Assembly (NCBI RefSeq): GCF_001913155.1
Contig: NZ_CP018760.1
Coordinates: 4,092,001 to 4,156,000, forward strand
DNA from: Maribacter hydrothermalis
Lineage (GTDB): Bacteria; Bacteroidota; Bacteroidia; Flavobacteriales; Flavobacteriaceae
Length of the DNA: 64,000 nucleotides
Reading direction: 5' to 3'
The stretch's first letter is position 1. Every line of letters starts with the position of its first letter. Below, one piece after another: positions 1 to 8,408 of the stretch. Under the pieces are notes generated by a model, which had not been told where the DNA came from, did not search any database, and saw only the letters and a list, made by a program, of their open reading frames with translations. Made by a program: the position numbers and the translations under genes.

Positions 1-266
1 AAATAGGTGATTTTTTCTTCTTTAATAAGTTGTAAGGCTTCTATCAAAATAGCATACTCCGGATTTGCAGGAATTCCGCCAAATTCAATAACCTGTCTTC
101 CAGACAATGCATTCATAACCTGGTCGTAGATTCCGTTTTTCTTAATACTACCGCCACCATAAAGCATTAGTACTTTTGCATCTTCTGGTAGTTCTTTGCT
201 TAATTTTTCTATGGTATCCTTCCCAAAAATAATTTTTGTGGGATTTTTAAATTCAAAATTGTTCAT
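1..266 (-). CDS. yqhD: NADP-dependent iron-containing alcohol/aldehyde dehydrogenase, YqhD-like (partial)
   Basis: This is the N-terminal 88 or so residues of a gene that runs off the left edge of the window. The translation begins MNNFEFKNPTKIIFGK and continues with YGGGSIKKNGIYDQ and EFGGIPANP, which matches the start of E. coli YqhD (MNNF..PT.I.FGK, YGGGSVKK, EFGGI.PNP) almost block for block. YqhD-type enzymes reduce short aldehydes with NADPH in the cytoplasm; the GGGS stretch is the dinucleotide-binding region. The metal-binding histidines lie beyond the edge and cannot be checked. The start codon is the ATG at 264-266. A nitroreductase gene follows 46 bp upstream on the same strand, so a shared detoxification or redox transcript is possible. 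Confidence 0.88.
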   Translation of the reverse strand, partial: MNNFEFKNPTKIIFGKDTIEKLSKELPEDAKVLMLYGGGSIKKNGIYDQVMNALSGRQVIEFGGIPANPEYAILIEALQLIKEEKITY

Positions 267-312
267 TTTCTCTTTCTTTTAATTTTTATTGTTCACTTAC
301 ATTTATGACTCG

Positions 313-945
313 TTATTCAATAACGGTTACCAAATCTTTCATTGGTTTTCTAACCTTTGCTAAATTTATTAACCAATCTTCATTTTCATTTCTATAACCT
401 AAAGGCAATAGCACTGCACTACGTAATCCTTTTTCACGTAATCCTAAAATTTTGTCTACCGCATCTGGATCAAAACCTTCAATAGGGGTTGCATCAACTT
501 CTTCAAATGCTGCTGCCGCTATTGCTTGTGAAAAGGCAATGTATACTTGTTTTGCTGCGTGATTAAAGTTTTCTTCAGGATCTCGCTTCGGATACATTTC
601 TAATAGCATTTTTCGATAATTTTCCCATCCTTTGTTCTTAAAACCACGAATTTCATTGGTTAAATCGAACATATAATTGATTCTGTCTTCGGTATAATTA
701 TCCCATGCGGCGAAAACTAATAAGTGAGAACAATCTGTAATCATTGACTGGTTCCATGCTACTGGTCTAATTTGTTCTTTAATGTCCTGATTTTTAACCA
801 CTATAATTTCAAATGGTTGTAAACCACTAGAAGTAGGAGCAAGGCGGGCAGCCTCTAAAATACGTTCTACTTTTTCTTCTGCTACCTTTTTTCCGTTCAT
901 TGCCTTAGCGGCATATCTCCAGTTTAGCTTATCTAATAATTCCAT
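313..945 (-). CDS. nitroreductase family NAD(P)H oxidoreductase
   Basis: The 210-residue protein has the size and layout of an NfsB/flavin-type nitroreductase. Near the N-terminus it has RYAAKAMNGKK and ARLAPTSSGLQPFEIIVV, the typical FMN-phosphate-binding start of the family, then NQSMITDCSHLLVFAAW, and near the C-terminus GLREKGLRSAVLLPLGYRNENEDW, the usual GY(R) FMN-proximal segment. Such cytoplasmic FMN enzymes reduce nitroaromatics, quinones or flavins. The gene ends with VRKPMKDLV, also typical. It lies between the YqhD-like gene and an NAD-binding protein, all leftward, with a 16-bp gap to the latter. The natural substrate is not deducible. Confidence 0.9.
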   Translation of the reverse strand: MELLDKLNWRYAAKAMNGKKVAEEKVERILEAARLAPTSSGLQPFEIIVVKNQDIKEQIRPVAWNQSMITDCSHLLVFAAWDNYTEDRINYMFDLTNEIRGFKNKGWENYRKMLLEMYPKRDPEENFNHAAKQVYIAFSQAIAAAAFEEVDATPIEGFDPDAVDKILGLREKGLRSAVLLPLGYRNENEDWLINLAKVRKPMKDLVTVIE

Positions 946-961
946 GTTAATCGTTCTATAT

Positions 962-1627
962 TTAATTGCGTTTTGCTAATTTTTCTATATCGTTTGATGT
1001 TATGATAACATCGGTATTTCTTGTCATATTCGCTAAATTCAACATTGCCTGTGCAATACTTTCTGCATTAATGATTTTATATTTTTTCAACGGACCAATA
1101 AATAGCGGCTGAATTATTTTGAAGACTAACAACCCTATTTTTTCTAGCAATCTTCGTTCATTTCTTTCTCCTCCAATTAGGGAGGGGCGTAGTATTGATG
1201 TATTTGTTATACCCTTTTCTATAACGTCTTGCTCCATTTCGCCTTTTGTTCTGTTGTAAAAGACCTTACTTTTCTTATTAGCTCCCATTGCAGAAACTAC
1301 TATATAAGTTGAAATACCGTTTTCCTTCGACAATTTAGCTGCAGCTACAGGAATTCCATAATCAATAGCTCTATATAATTTTTTATTGGGTGTTTTCTTA
1401 GCTGTTGTACCTATACAACAATACACTTCGTCTGCGGTAAATTCCTTTTTAAATTGACCTAACTCTAAAAGATTACCTATATATTGTTGCACTTTATTCG
1501 GTAAACCTTCAATTCTGGATCTTGAAAATAACTTTATGGTTTGGTACCTGTTATCACGTATTAATTTATCTAACAATAACCCCCCTGTTAAACCGGTAGC
1601 TCCTAGTATTATGGCTGTCTTTTTCAT
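962..1627 (-). CDS. NAD(P)H-binding oxidoreductase, TIP30/HTATIP2-like short-chain family
   Basis: The 221-residue protein begins with a Rossmann nucleotide-binding motif, AIILGATGLTGGLLLDKL (GxxGxxG near residues 9-14), and has the atypical-SDR features FSRSRI after strand 2 and DEVYCCIGTT after strand 4. The middle contains the segment IDYGIPVAAAKLSKENGIS, usual in TIP30-type proteins, and YNRTKGEMEQDV carries the tyrosine and lysine of the SDR active site. The substrate is unknown. Its start is 1 bp from the end of the upstream TetR gene, so the two are almost certainly co-transcribed and controlled by that repressor. Confidence 0.82.
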   Translation of the reverse strand: MKKTAIILGATGLTGGLLLDKLIRDNRYQTIKLFSRSRIEGLPNKVQQYIGNLLELGQFKKEFTADEVYCCIGTTAKKTPNKKLYRAIDYGIPVAAAKLSKENGISTYIVVSAMGANKKSKVFYNRTKGEMEQDVIEKGITNTSILRPSLIGGERNERRLLEKIGLLVFKIIQPLFIGPLKKYKIINAESIAQAMLNLANMTRNTDVIITSNDIEKLAKRN

Positions 1628-1628
1628 A

Positions 1629-2213
1629 CTATTTGCAAACCTTTATACTGTTCCATGCGGCTTCGTACGCTTGTTGTAGCTCTTGGTCATTTAACTGAAT
1701 AGAGCCACGATTCTGTGCAATCATTAAAAATGAAAGTGGATTTATAGCATAGGCATATAGCATATAGTCGGATAATTGCTTAATAAGTCCTTCTTTTTTA
1801 CCACGTGCCCATAAATCCAATAAAGGTTGTAAATGTTTTATCCCTTCTTGTCTACTAGCCTCGTCTATCATTGGTGTGTTATCGCATTGAGCTAAAAAGG
1901 TGGCATAAGTACTTTCCTTTAGTTTAAATTGAGCAATGCGTTTCCAAATTATTTCAAAGCCTTTTTCAACTGGTAAATTCTCATCGTAAGTTGCAAAGGC
2001 ATAGTCGGTATAACTGGATTTTACCTCTATATAGGTTTTATTCACTAAATCTTGTTTGTTTTCAAAATAAAGGTAAATGGTTGCAGGAGAAACACATGCC
2101 ATTTTTGCTATTTTGCTCATAGGTGTAGCGTGGAACCCATCATTGTTCACGAGTTCAATTGTTGCATCGATTAATGCATTACGCTTGTCTATACTTTTTT
2201 GAAGTGCGGCCAT
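1629..2213 (-). CDS. TetR/AcrR family transcriptional regulator
   Basis: I take the ATG at 2213 (MAALQKSIDKR...) as start, giving 194 residues. The longer in-frame reading to 2258 would put the coding region over the promoter box and palindrome described next. The N-terminal helix-turn-helix reads ALIDATIELVNNDGFHATPMSKIAKMACVSPATIYLYFENKQDLVNKTY, a textbook TetR DNA-binding domain. The C-terminal ligand domain is variable, as usual. The perfect palindrome at 2246-2259 in its own promoter suggests autorepression and control of the downstream NAD-binding, nitroreductase and YqhD genes. An inducer cannot be guessed. Confidence 0.9.
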   Translation of the reverse strand: MAALQKSIDKRNALIDATIELVNNDGFHATPMSKIAKMACVSPATIYLYFENKQDLVNKTYIEVKSSYTDYAFATYDENLPVEKGFEIIWKRIAQFKLKESTYATFLAQCDNTPMIDEASRQEGIKHLQPLLDLWARGKKEGLIKQLSDYMLYAYAINPLSFLMIAQNRGSIQLNDQELQQAYEAAWNSIKVCK

Positions 2214-2231
2214 TTTTATTATATCAGAATA

Positions 2232-2239
2232 CAAAGTTA
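2232..2239 (-). promoter_or_regulatory. putative Bacteroidota -7 promoter box for the tetR operon
   Basis: On the minus strand this reads TAACTTTG, matching the Bacteroidota -7 consensus TAnnTTTG, 19 bp upstream of the ATG at 2213. It supports the short TetR start. Confidence 0.55.
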
Positions 2240-2245
2240 CCAAAA

Positions 2246-2259
2246 AATGAACGTTCATT
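2246..2259. promoter_or_regulatory. probable TetR operator (perfect 14-bp palindrome)
   Basis: AATGAACGTTCATT is a perfect inverted repeat directly upstream of the TAACTTTG box, in the -33 to -7 interval of the tetR promoter. Its position and symmetry are those of an autoregulatory TetR operator. Confidence 0.7.
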
Positions 2260-2375
2260 CTTTTTTATTAACAGAATTTTATATTTTATAAAGATGAGTA
2301 GTGGAAGTGTTGACAATGGAGGTTTATGAATCACTAAAGAATCATAATTTTTAAAAAGTTAAGATAACAGTTATG

Positions 2376-4457
2376 TTAAGAACTTAATGGAACTGTAAAA
2401 AATATTGATGTTCCTTCATTTAATTTACTATCTACCCAAATTTTTCCGCCATTACTCAAAACCATTTCTTGACTTATTGCTAAACCAATGCCAGTGCCTT
2501 TTTCATTATTGGTACCGTACGTAGTTTTTGTGCTATTTTTATTAAAGAGTTTAGACTGGGTTATTTTGCCCATACCAATACCATTGTCTTTAATTTCTAT
2601 TTGATAACAATCTACCAGTTCAATAACATTTATAGTCACTTCACCATTAAGATTTGTAAATTTTATGGCATTACTTATCAAATTCCTAAAAACAATGTCC
2701 AAATGATCTCTATCACTTGAGCTTATGATGTTTTCTGGAAAATTATTAATAAGAACTATTGACTTTCTATGTGCTAAAGGATTTAATAGTTGAATGTTTT
2801 CATTTACCAAAATTCTTAAATCTAAATTAACGGGATTATTTACCGATCCATACATTTGCGTTTTTGCCCAAATTAAAAGGTTGTTAAGCATATCTGAAAT
2901 TCTAGTTATTTCTTGTAATGCCTTGGGAAATATCATGTCAATTTCTTCTTTTGTCAAACCATTATCCACATATAATTTTATTAACGAATGAAAAGAATTT
3001 ATTGGTCCTCTAAGATCGTGAGCAATAACCGAGAATAGTTTATCCTTAGTATCATTAGCTTCTTGTAACTCCGATTCATGCATAATTAATGCTTTCTGCT
3101 GCTGCTGTAACTGACTATTTAGTTTTTTTTGTGTTCTTTTCGATTTATTAATCACTATTAAAAATATAACCAGTACCAATGAAGCTGCAATTGCTGTAAA
3201 AATATATAGTCTATGCTTTTCTATAGCTGCTTTATTTTCTTTTGCCATCTGTAGCTTTTGATTCTCAAAACTAATTTCGCTTCGTAAAATTCCGAGTCTT
3301 TTTTGAGAACTTTTATTTGTAGATTTTTCAAATAACCTTAAATATTCTGTTTGATAGTCATAGGCTTCTAGATAGTCACCTTTGTTATGATATATTTTAG
3401 CTAAAACAGAATTAGATTCTTTTATGGTTTCAAATACATTTAAATCTTTCGATACTTTAAGCGCTTTTAGTCCATAGACTTCAGCCATGTCTAAATTAGA
3501 TAAGCCTAAATACGTCTCTGCCATACCTAAATAAGTTTCAGTATAACCAATTGTTAAATTAATTTCATCACAAATTTTAATAGCTTTCTCGAACCATTCT
3601 TGAGCTTCTTTATATTTATTTTGCTCCAATGCTATATATCCTTTATTTACATAACTATATGATAACCAATCAAAATTATTATTAGCTTTAAATATAACAA
3701 TGCATTCATCTACTGTTTTATTTGCTAAAGCATACAGTTTTTGTTTCAAATAAATTCCTGACATATTAAGTAATGTCTCCGCCAGAGCAATTTCCAAATT
3801 ATTGTCAATGCTAATTTGACGCGATTTTTCATTAAACAGCAAAGCGGTATCATAATCTTTATTGTCTTCGTACAATAAGGCTATATTGTCATTAAGCGCA
3901 CCCATCATAAAAACATCCTTTATTTTCTCCGCAATTGGTAAGGCTTCAAGAAACTTACTAAGTGCCAAGCCATTTTTACCTTCGTGCCATAGTGCAAGGC
4001 CTATAAAATTTAAAGCTTCTACCTTCTCTTTTAGCAGGCTGTTTTTATTTGCTATAATTAGGGATTCATTGAGATTTTTATATGCTAAATCAAGTTTTCC
4101 ATTATTGGTATAATAGTATCCCAAACTATTTAAGGAGCCACATTGTCCTTTTAAATAATTAGAATTTTTACTTAATTTATAAGCTTCATCTAGATAAATT
4201 GTAGTGCTATCTGGTTTATACAGATAAGAGTCCTTTCCTATCCAAATTAGTAAATCAATATAAGTTTCGCTTTTGGAATTAAAATTTTTGGAAGATTTTA
4301 TTTTCCTTAGTTCAGCTAAATCTTCTTCTCGCGATTGCCCGTTTAAAATAGTATAAGATGATGCACAGAATACTAGAATAATAAACGCTATGTTTTGTAT
4401 ATTGAAGAACACAGAACACTTATTTTTATGATATTGATTCATGGTACTATTGCGCAT
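2376..4457 (-). CDS. membrane sensor histidine kinase with N-terminal TPR repeats
   Basis: The 693-residue protein has a hydrophobic N-terminal segment (about 18-40, IAFIILVFCASSYTIL) and a long periplasmic part of tetratricopeptide-like helices up to about residue 390 (repeated ALNFIGLALWHEGKNGLAL, ALNDNIALLYEDNKDYDTAL patterns). A transmembrane helix near 415-437 and a coiled coil follow, then the kinase core. The H-box is KLFSVIAHDLRGPINSFH, the N-box FRNLISNAIKFTN, G1 KDNGIGMG and G2 NEKGTGIGLAISQEMV. This is an intact HisKA-HATPase without receiver domain. Flavobacteria have many TPR-fused kinases of this kind. No response regulator lies next to it, so its partner and signal are unknown. 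An alternative start is the ATG five codons downstream. Confidence 0.9.
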   Translation of the reverse strand: MRNSTMNQYHKNKCSVFFNIQNIAFIILVFCASSYTILNGQSREEDLAELRKIKSSKNFNSKSETYIDLLIWIGKDSYLYKPDSTTIYLDEAYKLSKNSNYLKGQCGSLNSLGYYYTNNGKLDLAYKNLNESLIIANKNSLLKEKVEALNFIGLALWHEGKNGLALSKFLEALPIAEKIKDVFMMGALNDNIALLYEDNKDYDTALLFNEKSRQISIDNNLEIALAETLLNMSGIYLKQKLYALANKTVDECIVIFKANNNFDWLSYSYVNKGYIALEQNKYKEAQEWFEKAIKICDEINLTIGYTETYLGMAETYLGLSNLDMAEVYGLKALKVSKDLNVFETIKESNSVLAKIYHNKGDYLEAYDYQTEYLRLFEKSTNKSSQKRLGILRSEISFENQKLQMAKENKAAIEKHRLYIFTAIAASLVLVIFLIVINKSKRTQKKLNSQLQQQQKALIMHESELQEANDTKDKLFSVIAHDLRGPINSFHSLIKLYVDNGLTKEEIDMIFPKALQEITRISDMLNNLLIWAKTQMYGSVNNPVNLDLRILVNENIQLLNPLAHRKSIVLINNFPENIISSSDRDHLDIVFRNLISNAIKFTNLNGEVTINVIELVDCYQIEIKDNGIGMGKITQSKLFNKNSTKTTYGTNNEKGTGIGLAISQEMVLSNGGKIWVDSKLNEGTSIFFTVPLSS

Positions 4458-4763
4458 AATCTATTTGTAACTAAACTAATGGTTTTAAAACGATAAATAT
4501 TGTAATTAATTTCCTACAATTAAATTTTCTTTTTTCAGAAGAGTTTTATTTAATAAATGATATTTTGAAAGTTCTTAAGGTTAAACTAATTAATATTTAA
4601 TGTACAAACTCCCTAAAAAAACATAATATCCTAATCAATTATTTGGATTTCCTATAATGTAATGCCATAATCAATAAGTATATTTAAGACCTACATTAAA
4701 AGTAGTTTCTACGCCTTTTTGTTGGTTTTCAATTGAATACTAAACACCAATTAGTAATGAAAA
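4458..4763. other. intergenic region between divergent genes
   Basis: This 306-bp AT-rich stretch separates the leftward histidine kinase from the rightward patatin-like gene and must hold both promoters. I see no convincing TAnnTTTG box, repeat or RNA structure in it. Confidence 0.4.
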
Positions 4764-5978
4764 ATGTATAAAATTCTATCACTAGATGGCGGCGGAAGTT
4801 GGGCTATAATTCAACTTCTAACCCTTAAAGACAAATACGGAAATATAAATGGCCATCAGATTCTTCAAAAATTTGATTTGGTTATTGCCAATTCTGGCGG
4901 AAGCATTGTTCTAGCTGCTCTTGCTGAAAATTATACTATTGATAAAGCAATCTCCTTATTTAAGGAACAGAAAAACAGAGAACTCATTTTTCATAAAAAC
5001 TCATTTAAAGACCGCTATTTTCCGGTGGATTATCTGGGACTCTTCAATGCCGGTTTCGGACCAAAATACAGCGCCAAACGAAAAAAAGAGGCTTTTGAAA
5101 GTTTATTTCCAGACATAGATAAAGTTCAAATGAATGAGCTGCCTAAAATTATTGGTAAAGAGTCACTAAAATTAGTAATTGCCACCTATGACGCACTAAA
5201 TAATAGGGCCAAATTTTTTAAATCTTATTTCAATAATCCTAACGAGTACGACTCTGTAAAATTAACACAAGCCATAAACGGTTCTTCTAATGCGCCTGTG
5301 CAGTATTTTGATTTTCCTGCGCGCTTTAAAGCTCAGGGAAGTGACATATTTTATGAGCTTTGGGACGGCGCACTGGGCGGCTTCAATAACCCAATTTTAG
5401 CAGGAATAATAGAAGCGTATAAGTTAGGTGTCGATTTAAAAATCCTACAAGTCGTTTCTCTTGGTACAAGTAATTCATTAATGTCTGCAGATGCCAAGAA
5501 AGACTTTTGGGATTGGAAACAAGTGGCATTAATTTTTAGAAGAAATAAATTTGCTTTCTCTAAATGGAAACCGCAATTTAATTTCTTTAAGGAGACTGTT
5601 TTACACCAGGCTAAAACAATTTTATACCAACCACCAGATACTGCCAATTACATTGCCATGATGTTCCTAAAAGCTTCTACCGGGAAAGCCCTTAACGAGC
5701 AAATAATTCGGTTATCACCATTAATTCACTTTGATGCCAATACACCCAAAGAAGTAATTCCGCTTGTTCAAGATTTATATAAATTAGATATGGACCTGAC
5801 CAAAGATGTAGAAATTGAAACACTTATAAGATGTTTTAATGAATGGAAAGCCGGACAATTATATAACCAACCCATTGAGTTTAAAGTGGAGCGTACTAAT
5901 CATTTGTCACTTATACAAGGAGACAAATGGTACCAACAGGGTATGGATAGATGGCAAAGCTGGGAAGCATCTATTTAA
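4764..5978 (+). CDS. patatin-like phospholipase family protein
   Basis: The 404-residue protein starts MYKILSLDGGGSWAIIQL, the glycine-rich oxyanion loop (DGGG) of patatins. The nucleophile elbow is at VIANSGGSIVLAALAE, where the usual G-x-S-x-G reads A-N-S-G-G, and the catalytic-dyad aspartate is likely in YELWDGALGGFNNP (DGA/DGG motif). Length and order fit cytoplasmic patatin-type lipid acyl hydrolases. No signal peptide is evident. Its gene stands alone between a kinase and a small secreted protein, so its substrate is unknown. The replaced first glycine of the elbow is mild and seen in some family members, so I expect it to be active. Confidence 0.85.
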   Translation: MYKILSLDGGGSWAIIQLLTLKDKYGNINGHQILQKFDLVIANSGGSIVLAALAENYTIDKAISLFKEQKNRELIFHKNSFKDRYFPVDYLGLFNAGFGPKYSAKRKKEAFESLFPDIDKVQMNELPKIIGKESLKLVIATYDALNNRAKFFKSYFNNPNEYDSVKLTQAINGSSNAPVQYFDFPARFKAQGSDIFYELWDGALGGFNNPILAGIIEAYKLGVDLKILQVVSLGTSNSLMSADAKKDFWDWKQVALIFRRNKFAFSKWKPQFNFFKETVLHQAKTILYQPPDTANYIAMMFLKASTGKALNEQIIRLSPLIHFDANTPKEVIPLVQDLYKLDMDLTKDVEIETLIRCFNEWKAGQLYNQPIEFKVERTNHLSLIQGDKWYQQGMDRWQSWEASI

Positions 5979-6066
5979 ATTTAATCGAAATTATTGATAA
6001 TATAACTGTCATTGCATGCATAGTAATTCTTGGCTATATTCAAAATTATTTGTCCATAGTTTTGCC

Positions 6067-6074
6067 TATTTTTG
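6067..6074 (+). promoter_or_regulatory. putative -7 promoter box
   Basis: TATTTTTG fits TAnnTTTG and lies 22 bp before the start at 6097. A TTTG at 6049-6052 may serve as -33 element, although the spacing of 14 bp is short. Confidence 0.4.
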
Positions 6075-6096
6075 AGAAACTAGATTACTCAACATC

Positions 6097-6666
6097 ATGA
6101 CACTAAAACATACTATTTCGATTATTACTTTTTTATTTGCTTTACCTTTAATTGCACAAGAACCTGATCCGTCAGAAGCGTTTTGGAATAGACTTCAGTC
6201 TCATTGTGGCAATGCATATGAAGGTAACTTGGCCTTACCAGAAGAAGATGAAAGTTTTGGCGGTAAAAAGCTTGTAATGCACATTAAATCTTGTTCAGAT
6301 AGCGAAATAAAGATTCCCTTTTTTGTTGGCGATGATAAATCTAGAACATGGATTTTCACCAAGAACAATGGTATTCTTACGTTAAAACATGACCATAGGC
6401 ATGAAGATGGAAGTGAAGATAATATTAATTTTTATGGTGGTACAGCAAGCAATACCGGTAAAGCAAATATTCAGTTTTTTCCTGCCGATGTTGCTACCCA
6501 AAAAATGATTCCAGGTGCAGCCACCAATGTTTGGTGGGTTACTTTAGATGATAAAACCTTTACCTATAATTTAAGAAGACTTGGTACTGACCGCGTTTTT
6601 AAAGTGGTTATGGATATCACTAAACCAATTTCCACTCCAGAAGACCCTTGGGGTTGGGTAGACTAA
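6097..6666 (+). CDS. hypothetical secreted protein
   Basis: The 189-residue product has a clear Sec signal peptide (TLKHTISIITFLFALPLIAQ, cleavage after LIAQ near residue 21) and a mature part rich in acidic and aromatic residues. Two cysteines, in SHCGNAYEG and IKSCSDSE, are placed to form a disulfide. Beta-type segments (KLVMHIKSC, RTWIFTKNNGILTLKHDHRHEDGSED, VWWVTLDDKTFTYNLRRLG) suggest a lipocalin-like or other beta-barrel fold, but I do not recognise the family. It is monocistronic with its own promoter box at 6067. Confidence 0.75.
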   Translation: MTLKHTISIITFLFALPLIAQEPDPSEAFWNRLQSHCGNAYEGNLALPEEDESFGGKKLVMHIKSCSDSEIKIPFFVGDDKSRTWIFTKNNGILTLKHDHRHEDGSEDNINFYGGTASNTGKANIQFFPADVATQKMIPGAATNVWWVTLDDKTFTYNLRRLGTDRVFKVVMDITKPISTPEDPWGWVD

Positions 6667-6848
6667 AATTCTGCATTGTTTTATGCGATAATCGAGATTT
6701 TAATACGCCGAGGCTTTCCTTTAAATTATAAGATTGTTCTCTTATCATTACCTCGTGGTGGTTTGCTTCAATCATTTATGCCTATATAATTACAACCTAT
6801 TTATCTCACTTAAAGACAGATTGTTGTAACTACCAGCTTAACTGTACC

Positions 6849-6856
6849 TATCTTTG
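6849..6856 (+). promoter_or_regulatory. putative -7 promoter box
   Basis: TATCTTTG matches TAnnTTTG exactly and sits 14 bp before the helicase ATG at 6871, implying a very short leader. TTG triplets at 6821-6826 could be the -33 region. Confidence 0.5.
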
Positions 6857-6870
6857 GTGAAAATTATGTT

Positions 6871-8205
6871 ATGTCAAATCAGTTTTCGGAGTTAGGAATT
6901 TCTAACGATTTACAAAAAAATCTAGAAGAATTACAGATTACCATACCCACAGATATTCAGAAGAAATGTATTCCAGTTATTCTTGACCAAAAAGATGATC
7001 TAGTTGCTTTGGCAAAAACCGGAACTGGTAAAACAGCTGCTTTTGGCTTACCATTATTGCAATTGATCAATACTAAAAGCACAACGGTACAAGCTGTTAT
7101 TTTAGCTCCTACAAGAGAGTTGGCACAACAAATACATGCCAACTTAATATCATACTCACCCTATAATTCCGATATTTCTATTGCTGCACTGTGTGGAGGA
7201 ATCCCTATAAAACCGCAAATAGAGCGACTTAAAACGCCTACTCATATTGTTGTAGCTACACCTGGTCGTTTGGTTGATTTGGTCAAACGCGAGGCTTTAG
7301 ATATTAAAAAACTAAGGTATTTGGTTTTAGATGAAGCCGATGAAATGGTTACAGCCTTAAAAGATGACCTAGATACGATAATTGCCGGTATCCCTAAAGC
7401 TAGACGCACATTCTTGTTTACAGCTACCATGTCTGGAGCAATAAAACAATTGGTTCAAAACTACATGTCCAAACATGTAGTACATAAAGAAGCTGATATG
7501 GCTACGCTTGGCCATAAAGGTATTGATCATAAATATTTGGTTGTTGAGCCTATTGAGAAATTAGAAGTGCTCATGCATTTTTTAACTACGAAAGAGGGAC
7601 AACAAGGTATTATTTTTTGTAAAACAAAAGCTGCTGTTAATAAGCTGGCAAAAAATTTGGCAATTCATAAATTTTCTTCCGGGGCATTGCACGGTAGCTT
7701 ATCTCAAGGTATTCGTGACCGAATAATGGGTCAGTTTAGAGACGGACATATTTCTATTCTTGTGGCTACTGATTTAGCTTCTCGTGGCCTAGACGTAAAA
7801 GAACTTTCTTATGTGGTAAATTATCATTTGCCGGACACTTACGATGCTTATGTACACAGAAGCGGACGTACAGCTAGGGCAGGAGCAAAGGGACTTTCAT
7901 TGACTATTTTACAAAATGAAGAAGTTGCTGAAGTTTTTGATTTTGAAAAAGAATTGGGCATATCCTTCTCTAAATTCCAGAAAGCAGATGCACAGAGTAT
8001 TGAAGAGAACAACACCTTACTTTGGGCGAAAAAAATATTTAAGACCAAACCAAACCGCGAGGTATCCGAACAATTTAAAACTAAGATTAAAACGGTATTT
8101 CATCATTTAACCAAAGAGGAATTAGTGGAGAAGATATTAGCGAATTATTTATCTGAAACTGGTTCTGACATTCTAAAACATGATGTATTAAAAAGAAAAA
8201 AATAG
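6871..8205 (+). CDS. DEAD-box ATP-dependent RNA helicase
   Basis: All RecA-like motifs of a DEAD-box protein are present in order within 444 residues: Q-motif region PTDIQKKCIP, motif I AKTGTGKTAA, Ia APTRELAQQI, motif II LDEADEMV, motif III FTATM, and in the second lobe ATDLASRGLDV and HRSGRTARAG. The C-terminal tail of about 80 residues is lysine-rich (HDVLKRKK end) and lacks a recognisable DbpA-type RNA-binding domain. Such helicases remodel rRNA or mRNA, often in the cold. Single gene with a convergent neighbour (rpoD) separated by a bidirectional terminator. Confidence 0.95.
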   Translation: MSNQFSELGISNDLQKNLEELQITIPTDIQKKCIPVILDQKDDLVALAKTGTGKTAAFGLPLLQLINTKSTTVQAVILAPTRELAQQIHANLISYSPYNSDISIAALCGGIPIKPQIERLKTPTHIVVATPGRLVDLVKREALDIKKLRYLVLDEADEMVTALKDDLDTIIAGIPKARRTFLFTATMSGAIKQLVQNYMSKHVVHKEADMATLGHKGIDHKYLVVEPIEKLEVLMHFLTTKEGQQGIIFCKTKAAVNKLAKNLAIHKFSSGALHGSLSQGIRDRIMGQFRDGHISILVATDLASRGLDVKELSYVVNYHLPDTYDAYVHRSGRTARAGAKGLSLTILQNEEVAEVFDFEKELGISFSKFQKADAQSIEENNTLLWAKKIFKTKPNREVSEQFKTKIKTVFHHLTKEELVEKILANYLSETGSDILKHDVLKRKK

Positions 8206-8351
8206 TAAACTACTTCGGGGCAATCAAGTAAAATATTGAAACTAAATTCATCATTAAATTTCCACAAAAGCATAACTAAATGGCAGACAGGCAGTCGGCT
8301 GCAAATTTTAATCTCTATTATCGAGTAAAATAAGTACTTACATTTTTAAGT

Positions 8352-8390
8352 AATACAAAAGCCGACTTCTTTTAAGTCGGCTTTTGTATT
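8352..8390. terminator. bidirectional rho-independent terminator
   Basis: A perfect 17-bp stem (AATACAAAAGCCGACTT paired with AAGTCGGCTTTTGTATT) with loop CTTTT and T-runs on both sides lies between the convergent helicase and rpoD genes and should serve both. Confidence 0.9.
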
Positions 8391-8408
8391 ATAAATATGT
8401 TTTTGAAT

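Noticed and set aside
4764..5978. CBASS-type phospholipase effector
   Set aside because: The patatin-like gene has no adjoining cyclic-nucleotide synthase or signalling partner; the nearest cyclase (12574-14382) is a class III enzyme 6.6 kb away.
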